Part shown: positions 1-4,499 of the stretch, piece after piece
How positions within the stretch are numbered: the first letter of the stretch is position 1
How the letters are laid out: each line of letters starts with the position of its first letter
NCBI GenBank assembly: GCA_964443875.1
Contig: CAYUET010000066.1
Coordinates: 1 to 9,091, forward strand
Source of the DNA: CAYUET01 sp964443875
Lineage (GTDB): Bacteria; Auribacterota; JAFGBW01
Length of the DNA: 9,091 nucleotides
Direction of reading: 5' to 3'
Notes under the pieces: generated by a model
Told to the model about the DNA's origin: nothing
Database searches by the model: none
The model's input: the letters and a program-made list of their open reading frames with translations, nothing else
Position numbers and translations under genes: made by a program

Positions 1-165
1 GTTATCAATGACTTCTTTCAAAAGAACATAAATTCCGTCATCCGTATTGGAACCGTCTCCAAGACGGCCGATATACATGCTTGAACGGGAACGGATATGT
101 TCCAGTGAAGAAAGGGTTTTTATTTTGCTTTCATCATAATTATGTTTTGACGGGGGTGTGGTCAT
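1..165 (-). CDS. parE: Type IIA DNA topoisomerase subunit B (ParE/GyrB-like), N-terminal fragment
   Basis: This is the first 55 codons of a gene that continues past the left edge. I translated it by hand from the ATG at 163-165. The product is the ATP-binding subunit of topoisomerase IV or gyrase, which powers DNA strand passage in the cytoplasm. The fragment contains LEHIRSRSSMYIGRLGDG (about residues 21-38) followed by DDGIYVLLKEVIDN (42-55). This is the start of a GHKL ATPase fold. E51 and N55 sit where GyrB has its catalytic glutamate and Mg-binding asparagine. The 'LGDGS..DDGIY' wording resembles ParE-type proteins more than classical GyrB, but a fragment cannot settle the choice. The usual 'RPGMYIG' reads RSSMYIG here. 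A weak purine-rich ribosome site (AGAGAG) precedes the ATG. A ParC/GyrA partner would be expected elsewhere or downstream, outside the window. Confidence 0.85.
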   Translation of the reverse strand, partial: MTTPPSKHNYDESKIKTLSSLEHIRSRSSMYIGRLGDGSNTDDGIYVLLKEVIDN

Positions 166-194
166 ACTTCTAATCTCTCTTTATCCTGGTTATT

Positions 195-234
195 TTTTCC
201 CTGGGAAAACAATCCTAAGGGATTAAAAATTTTT
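195..234. repeat. Three stacked palindromes in the presumed parE leader
   Basis: Three inverted repeats lie side by side: AAAAATTTTT (225-234), AATCC-TAAG-GGATT (211-224) and TTTTCCC-T-GGGAAAA (195-209). All are perfect. They fall between the candidate promoter start site and the ribosome-binding region of the parE-like gene. They could be operator half-sites or RNA hairpins. No U-tract follows, so they do not look like a terminator. Confidence 0.45.
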
Positions 235-237
235 GCG

Positions 238-266
238 AAAATAAATCTAATTTCTCACTTTGGCAA
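238..266 (-). promoter_or_regulatory. Candidate sigma-70 promoter for the parE-like gene
   Basis: Read on the minus strand, TTGCCA (266-261) and TATTTT (243-238) are exactly 17 bases apart. They match the -35 and -10 consensus at 5 of 6 and 4 of 6 positions. Transcription would start near position 231, giving a leader of about 66 bases before the ATG at 165. In such AT-rich DNA a chance match is possible, so this is a candidate only. Confidence 0.4.
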
Positions 267-340
267 TGAAAAAAAATTTCAGATTCAAATTTAAGAAAAA
301 GATACTTATACTAAAAAAAAGCCAAAAACAAGCTAAAAAC

Positions 341-370
341 CTTTTTCACCCGGATTCGGGCATTAAAAAG
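341..370 (-). terminator. Rho-independent terminator of the prepilin gene
   Basis: The hairpin begins nine bases past the prepilin stop. On the minus strand CTTTTT pairs with AAAAAG (outer stem) and CCCG with CGGG around an AATC loop, with a small internal loop between the two stems. The T-runs at 339-335 and further left (for example the T8 at 320-313) would supply the U-tract. The G/C core is only four base pairs, so strength is uncertain. Confidence 0.5.
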
Positions 371-378
371 AATCTGAC

Positions 379-732
379 TTATTCATCCTTAAAATCATGA
401 ACAGGATTCGAACATTTCAATGTTCCTGAAAGCGGAGAATAAGTATACTCTGCGCCTTTCCCCCCCGGACAATTATTTTTCCATCCACCCTTCAGCAAAG
501 AATTTAAAAACTTTTCATCGGGAGGAAAGACAGGCACTCTACCTTTGGCAGCTTCTTCTGCATAATACATAGAACACGCAGCCGCAACATCCGCCCGGAT
601 CATTTCGCACTGACTTTTTTCTGCTGTGGCAGAAAGATTCACAAATTTGGGGATGGCTACAGCAAGGAGTATTCCTATTATCACAACAACCATCACCAGT
701 TCTATTAATGTAAACCCCTTGTTATTTCTCAT
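379..732 (-). CDS. Type IV prepilin / pseudopilin-like protein (class III leader)
   Basis: A 117-residue prepilin. The leader MRNNKG is followed by FTLIEL, the classic prepilin-peptidase (PilD) site. Cleavage would fall after G6, leaving N-terminal F7, with the conserved Glu5 of the mature protein at E11. A hydrophobic helix (about residues 12-27) ending in AIPKF anchors it in the inner membrane before assembly. The remaining 90 residues are a small globular head with four cysteines (C42, C53, C88, C107), enough for two disulfides. The ATG at 732 was chosen over one ten codons upstream because AAGGAG sits six bases before it and because the leader is then a normal six residues. Size and sequence fit a type IV pilin, minor pilin or type II secretion pseudopilin; I cannot say which. 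No other pilus or secretion gene is in the window, so it is an orphan here. It has its own terminator, and the sirtuin gene lies 126 bases upstream on the same strand. Confidence 0.9.
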   Translation of the reverse strand: MRNNKGFTLIELVMVVVIIGILLAVAIPKFVNLSATAEKSQCEMIRADVAAACSMYYAEEAAKGRVPVFPPDEKFLNSLLKGGWKNNCPGGKGAEYTYSPLSGTLKCSNPVHDFKDE

Positions 733-738
733 GTCCTT

Positions 739-744
739 CTCCTT
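739..744 (-). promoter_or_regulatory. Ribosome-binding site that fixes the prepilin start
   Basis: AAGGAG on the minus strand with a six-base spacer to the ATG at 732. It argues against the in-frame ATG ten codons upstream, at 762, which has no comparable site and would give a non-standard 16-residue leader. Confidence 0.8.
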
Positions 745-858
745 ATAAATTAACAAAATCATTAAAACTTCTTCTAAATCTTCCGAATTGTCAAAAATAA
801 AAAATTCAGATCATTTTTAAAACAGGATCACGATCTCCAAAAATACGTTACTTAATCA

Positions 859-1587
859 TCAGGAAAAAATTTGTTCCAGCAATTGAGGAATCGCAATTCC
901 GGCTCTTTCTTCCATAAAATAATCGGTATATCGAGTCCGGCTCCCCGGATCAGGATTGATGAAAATGGTTTTTGCTCCAAAATGTTTGGCGGCAGAAATA
1001 AATTGAGCCGCCGGATAAACAATTCCGCTGGTGCCGATTCCGATAAACCAGTCACATTTCCCCAGTTTATCCATAATCCTGTCCATTTCAAAAGGGACTT
1101 CTCCAAACCAGACAATATGGGGTCTTAAAAGGCCATTACACAAAGCACAACGGGGTGCTGTACCCAGATTACTGTCATCATGAAACACTTTGCCGCAATT
1201 AAGACAGCGGACTTTCAATAACTCCCCATGCATGTGAATCAGATCCACACTCCCTGCCCGCTCATGCAGATTATCCACGTTCTGAGTCACAAGAAAAAAA
1301 TCATCAATCTTCTTTTGCATCTCCGCCAGTGCGTAATGCCCGGGATTGGGTTCAACTTTCTTTAAATCAGAACGCCGCTGATTATAAAATTTCCAGACCA
1401 TTTCGGGATTTCTTTCAAAGCCCTCAGGAGTTGCCACATCCTCCACCCTGAAATTTTCCCATAACCCTCCGGAATCCCTGAAAGTTCTGATCCCGGATTC
1501 AGCACTTATTCCTGCCCCTGTTAAAACAAATACCTTTTCACTGGAATGAATCTTAAACATGATGTTATACTTATCTCCAATCATCAT
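859..1587 (-). CDS. cobB: NAD-dependent protein deacylase, CobB-type class III sirtuin
   Basis: A 242-residue sirtuin that removes acyl groups (acetyl, succinyl and the like) from lysine side chains using NAD+, releasing nicotinamide and O-acyl-ADP-ribose. Visible motifs run in order. GAGISAESGI (24-33) and FRD (36-38) bind NAD. FYNQRR (67-72) places Y68 and R71 in the Y-x-x-R pair that class III sirtuins use to hold acidic acyl groups. TQNVDNLHERAG (101-112) is followed by HMHGEL with the catalytic His at H120. Zinc cysteines are C128, C131, C147 and C150. RPHIVWFGE (155-163), GTSG (185-188) and INPDP (210-214) complete the Rossmann part. Length and wording match E. coli CobB closely. The start is uncertain: the ATG at 1587 has no Shine-Dalgarno sequence, while M10 (start 1560) has GGAG 14 bases upstream. 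A TATAAA at 1607-1602 would suit a leader for the shorter form. The SprT-like gene is divergent, only 22 bases from the 1587 start. Confidence 0.93.
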   Translation of the reverse strand: MMIGDKYNIMFKIHSSEKVFVLTGAGISAESGIRTFRDSGGLWENFRVEDVATPEGFERNPEMVWKFYNQRRSDLKKVEPNPGHYALAEMQKKIDDFFLVTQNVDNLHERAGSVDLIHMHGELLKVRCLNCGKVFHDDSNLGTAPRCALCNGLLRPHIVWFGEVPFEMDRIMDKLGKCDWFIGIGTSGIVYPAAQFISAAKHFGAKTIFINPDPGSRTRYTDYFMEERAGIAIPQLLEQIFS

Positions 1588-1594
1588 CGTTCAC

Positions 1595-1600
1595 AAGGAA
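1595..1600 (+). promoter_or_regulatory. Ribosome-binding site that fixes the SprT-like gene start
   Basis: AAGGAA followed nine bases later by the ATG at 1610. Longer in-frame readings start at ATGs at 1559 and 1562, inside the sirtuin gene, and lack a comparable site. The start at 1610 is therefore preferred. Confidence 0.65.
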
Positions 1601-1609
1601 ATTTATACT

Positions 1610-2764
1610 ATGGATCATAATGCAGAGGATTTAAAATATCAATCCTTATGGGAAGAAAGCCTCAAAAACAAACATCTATACATTCCCCTGTCTCCTCTTC
1701 TCATTAAAAGCTGGATCGCTGCCCTCAAACATGAATTACGTCTTATTCTTTTCCAGTATAAAATAAAAACGCCCCCCCCTTCCCTTATGATCGACTCTTC
1801 TCTTAAACGCTGGGGGCAATGGCAGCCCCGTACAAGAACGATTCTTCTTTCCCAGCATCTTCTTATGCATTTTTCATGGGACTCTGTCATAGAAACACTT
1901 AAACACGAACTTGCACATATGATAACCGATGACGCAATCCCCCCGGGCAGCGAACCTCCTCATGGAAACACTTTTAAAAACACCTGCAAAATGCTCGGAA
2001 TCTCTTCCAAGGCTTCTGCCAGCGACGCGGATATGGGGATCCCCCTGGATGTCCGCACCCAAAAATCCTTCGAATCTCCCCTTGTATCCCGAATGAAAAA
2101 ACTTTTGGCTCTCTCTGAATCCAGCAATGAAAATGAAGCCTTTGTTGCCATGAAAAAGGTAAATGAAATGATCCTGAAATACAACCTTGAGCCCTCCCTT
2201 TCAGAAGACCATCTCTCTTATGAATACCGCCAGCTCGGTGAAAAGAAACTCCGCCGCTCACTTCAGGAAACCATTATCTGCAATCTTCTCAAAGACTTTT
2301 TTTTGGTGGACTACCTGATCATTCCCTCCTATCTGGCCAAATCTGGAAAACCTATCACCCAGATTGAAATTTTAGGGCTTCCCGAGAATCTGGATATGGC
2401 CGAATATGTGTTTTACTATCTTTTAAAACAGACCGAACTATTATGGAAAAAACACCAGCAAAAGAGTAACAAGAAAGGGAAAAGCGAAAAAAAGAGCTAC
2501 CAGACTGGTCTTCTTGAAGGATTTCGTTCGACCCTTGAAGACACCTGCCCATCCCTGCATCAGCACGCACTTATTCAGCTTCAGGAAAAAGAACTTCAGG
2601 AATATTTTCACTCCAGGCACCCCAGGGTACGTCGTACCCGAAAGGCAGGAGGTAGTTTTCATGAAAGCACTTATCATCAGGGAAAAAACGACGGTCAGTT
2701 TATAAAAATCAGCAAACCGATCCAGTCAAATTCATCAGGATCCCGGCTCTTTTTGAATGCTTGA
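1610..2764 (+). CDS. SprT-like zinc metalloprotease domain fused to a DUF2786-type region
   Basis: A 384-residue cytoplasmic-looking protein with no signal peptide. Residues about 30-131 look like an SprT-like domain: KRWGQWQPRTRTILLS (66-81) resembles that family's strand region, and HELAH (99-103) followed by HG..F (H118, G119, F122) supplies the three zinc histidines and catalytic E100. The C4 zinc ribbon that follows in SprT and Spartan proteins is absent. Instead, residues about 158-196 match the DUF2786 pattern (SRMKKLLALSES...EAFVAMKKVNEMILKYNLEPS). Residues about 204-370 resemble the part that usually follows DUF2786, with EILGLPENLDMAEYVFYYLL (253-272), SYQTGLLEGF (296-305) and a basic tail with YHQGKNDGQFIKI (355-367). 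SprT relatives cleave proteins crosslinked to DNA in eukaryotes; the bacterial role and the role of DUF2786 are not established, so I assign no substrate. The gene is divergent from cobB and its last 30 bases overlap the convergent 2H phosphoesterase gene. It contains a C8 run (1772-1779) and a T8 run (2297-2304). Confidence 0.85.
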   Translation: MDHNAEDLKYQSLWEESLKNKHLYIPLSPLLIKSWIAALKHELRLILFQYKIKTPPPSLMIDSSLKRWGQWQPRTRTILLSQHLLMHFSWDSVIETLKHELAHMITDDAIPPGSEPPHGNTFKNTCKMLGISSKASASDADMGIPLDVRTQKSFESPLVSRMKKLLALSESSNENEAFVAMKKVNEMILKYNLEPSLSEDHLSYEYRQLGEKKLRRSLQETIICNLLKDFFLVDYLIIPSYLAKSGKPITQIEILGLPENLDMAEYVFYYLLKQTELLWKKHQQKSNKKGKSEKKSYQTGLLEGFRSTLEDTCPSLHQHALIQLQEKELQEYFHSRHPRVRRTRKAGGSFHESTYHQGKNDGQFIKISKPIQSNSSGSRLFLNA

Positions 2765-3529
2765 CAGCTTAAAATCCGGAACAGCCACCCCGAATACCGG
2801 AAAGGATCCCTCATGATCCAGATGCCGGAAAAACAGGGCATGATTAAAATAAACATCCCATTCCTCATGATCCCAGAGCGCCTGGATTTCACTGAAGATT
2901 GAAGTATTGAAGAAACGGTCAGGATCCGTAACCCTGCCCAACGTAATATGAGGAAAAAAATGAGGATCTTCTGAAAGATTGAAAACAGAGCAAATCAATC
3001 CGCCTAATTCGTTTAAAGCTTTTTCACTCTCCGGCAAGGGTTTTAAATAAAGAATGCAACTTTTTTGTTTTGAACCCTGAGGCAAGCCATCAAGACCCTT
3101 GAAAGAAAACCTGTAATTGATCCAGGGATCCAGTGACGAAAATTGATGAAAGGCATTCTCCCTTATTGAATTCCAGGCCTTTGTCCACAGGGCTTCATTA
3201 CATTCACGGAGATAGCGCCAGGTGATATGAGGATTATCCTTTCCATTCATCTCCAGAATTCCCCTGGGGAATTTTTCCATGAGTACTTGGGTTTTTTGAA
3301 TCAGCTGATCATAGGTCTTCTTTTTTTCAGGCAGGAAATAAGAGCATAAAACCCCGCCCCATTGCTTGGGCGAACAATAATATTCAAACATTTTATCTTT
3401 AAGATGTTTATAAAGGCTTTTTGAAAGGGTACGGCCGAAAAACCGCGGATAATCCGGCTCCTGGATCGCTCTTTTTTCACCCAGCCAGTCGATGAACTCC
3501 GGAATAAAATGAATTTCTTTAAAATGCAT
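2735..3529 (-). CDS. 2H phosphoesterase family protein (LigT/ThpR-like RNA cyclic phosphodiesterase or ligase)
   Basis: A 264-residue protein with the two H-x-T motifs that define the 2H superfamily: NPHITWRYL (H101, T103) and FFPHITLGRV (H194, T196). The two histidines flank the active site, which in this superfamily opens or forms 2',3'-cyclic or 2'-5' phosphodiester bonds, usually on RNA. The spacing of about 90 residues and the hydrophobic-strand context fit LigT/ThpR. The catalytic fold seems to cover residues about 57-264. The first 55 or so, rich in charged and aromatic residues, are an N-terminal extension beyond the usual 180-200 residues. The start is not well supported: AAAGGA (3556-3551) lies 21 bases before the ATG, which is too far. 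An in-frame ATT at 3541 would be nine bases from it, and an in-frame TAG blocks anything longer. M47 is another possible start. The 3' end overlaps the convergent SprT-like gene by 30 bases. Its substrate in this organism is unknown. Confidence 0.82.
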   Translation of the reverse strand: MHFKEIHFIPEFIDWLGEKRAIQEPDYPRFFGRTLSKSLYKHLKDKMFEYYCSPKQWGGVLCSYFLPEKKKTYDQLIQKTQVLMEKFPRGILEMNGKDNPHITWRYLRECNEALWTKAWNSIRENAFHQFSSLDPWINYRFSFKGLDGLPQGSKQKSCILYLKPLPESEKALNELGGLICSVFNLSEDPHFFPHITLGRVTDPDRFFNTSIFSEIQALWDHEEWDVYFNHALFFRHLDHEGSFPVFGVAVPDFKLSSIQKEPGS

Positions 3530-3577
3530 AGCCGGAAAAATATTTATCTATCCTTTCAAAATGTGATATGAATATTT

Positions 3578-4465
3578 ATGAGTTCATCACATTTATGGAG
3601 AATTTTCAATATCCGTTTTTTCCTTCCCCTATTCCTTTTCAGGATTCTCTCCTTCTTTTTCACCTGCCTCAAATTACCCGGTCAGTCCTTTTTTTCGGTT
3701 CTCTATGAGTTTCTTGATTTCTGCAATGCCCGACTCCACAAACCCACTTTCTATATCACACGATATACAGAATTCCCGATTGCCCTGTCTTCCATGGCTC
3801 CCAGCATTCATGAAACCCTCATCGATATCGGCTGTGGGAAATCTCCCTTTCCATTATTTCTTTCTTTTTGTGATAAAAATATTACGGCTTCAGATATCTG
3901 TTTCACTGATTTGAACGATTTAAAAACTTCCTCAGGAAATTATTATCCTGAAGCTAAACTGCCCTTTTTCATCTGCGCTGACAGCCAGGCTCTTCCATAT
4001 AAACCCGCTTCGTTTGACAAGCTCTTCTGCATCTCCGTTCTCGAACATCTTCCGGGAGATGCCGATAGAAACACAATTTCTGAAGCTTTACGAATCCTGA
4101 AACCCGGAGGAAAAGCCTTTTTCAGTTTTGAAATGAATGAAAACTTCTGTGAGGAAAAAAATGAAAATTCAGGGGATCTCTCAGACTACTGTAAACGATA
4201 CAGCAAAAAAAATATTCTAAGCCTTTTTTTCAAACGACCGGATTCTGATATTGCGGAGGAGGGAATTTTTACCCGTTTTTTAGGGATTAGAAAATTTTAT
4301 AAAATGAACCGTCCCCCCTGGAAACACCAGTTATTTGACTGGCTCCAACCCTTATTTTCACCGCTCTTTATGATATGCAAACGGAGTATTCTGAAAACAA
4401 ATAAAATACCCTCCGAGTCTTGGGGCTATGTGATCCTTCAAAAAAAAGGGAAGCACCCCAGCTAG
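3578..4465 (+). CDS. Class I SAM-dependent methyltransferase with hydrophobic N-terminus
   Basis: A 295-residue protein of the Methyltransf_11 type. Motif I is LIDIGCGKSPFP (81-92), with D83, G85 and G87 around the SAM site. D106 probably ends strand beta-2, where the ribose hydroxyls bind. FICADSQALPYKPASFD (131-147) carries the acidic residue near the adenine. KLFCISVLEHL (148-158) is motif IV and EALRILKPGG (169-178) is motif V/VI. Residues about 10-33 are strongly hydrophobic and Phe/Leu-rich with interspersed basic residues, which suggests a membrane-associated or amphipathic segment before the catalytic domain. The C-terminal third (about 200-280) is likely a substrate-recognition part; it shows nothing that identifies the methyl acceptor. 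The ATG at 3578 is the only start in frame before a stop, but its ribosome site is weak. The gene is divergent from the 2H phosphoesterase gene with a 48-base gap. The terminator hairpin covers its last codons. Confidence 0.85.
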   Translation: MSSSHLWRIFNIRFFLPLFLFRILSFFFTCLKLPGQSFFSVLYEFLDFCNARLHKPTFYITRYTEFPIALSSMAPSIHETLIDIGCGKSPFPLFLSFCDKNITASDICFTDLNDLKTSSGNYYPEAKLPFFICADSQALPYKPASFDKLFCISVLEHLPGDADRNTISEALRILKPGGKAFFSFEMNENFCEEKNENSGDLSDYCKRYSKKNILSLFFKRPDSDIAEEGIFTRFLGIRKFYKMNRPPWKHQLFDWLQPLFSPLFMICKRSILKTNKIPSESWGYVILQKKGKHPS

Positions 4466-4486
4466 AGTGCTCCCCTTTGAACTTTT
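4440..4486. terminator. Bidirectional terminator between the methyltransferase gene and nifJ
   Basis: AAAGGGAAGCAC (4445-4456) pairs with GTGCTCCCCTTT (4467-4478) over 12 positions with one A-C mismatch, around a ten-base loop. On the minus strand the stem is followed by eight Ts (4447-4440, overlapping the stem base), an excellent U-tract for ending the ptb-nifJ transcript. On the plus strand only TTTT (4483-4486) follows, so it should work less well there. The left arm and loop contain the last codons and the TAG stop of the methyltransferase gene. Confidence 0.8.
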
Positions 4487-4499
4487 GAGTTAAATCGAA

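Noticed and set aside
761..794. TTGACA (794-789, minus) as a -35 box for the prepilin gene
   Set aside because: The best -10-like hexamer (TTTAAT, 766-761) is 22 bases away; nothing acceptable occurs at 16-18 bases.
824..842. GATC-containing dyad after the sirtuin stop as a terminator
   Set aside because: The arms pair only with a two-base loop or three base pairs and no clear U-tract follows, so no terminator is called between cobB and the prepilin gene.
1974..2261. Several minus-strand open frames across 1639-2677
   Set aside because: All lie antisense to the SprT-like/DUF2786 gene, whose domain motifs support the plus strand.
2690..2740. Hairpin with a following T6 run as a terminator for the 2H phosphoesterase gene
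   Set aside because: The potential arms (GGTTT against AAACTGACC) do not pair without large bulges.
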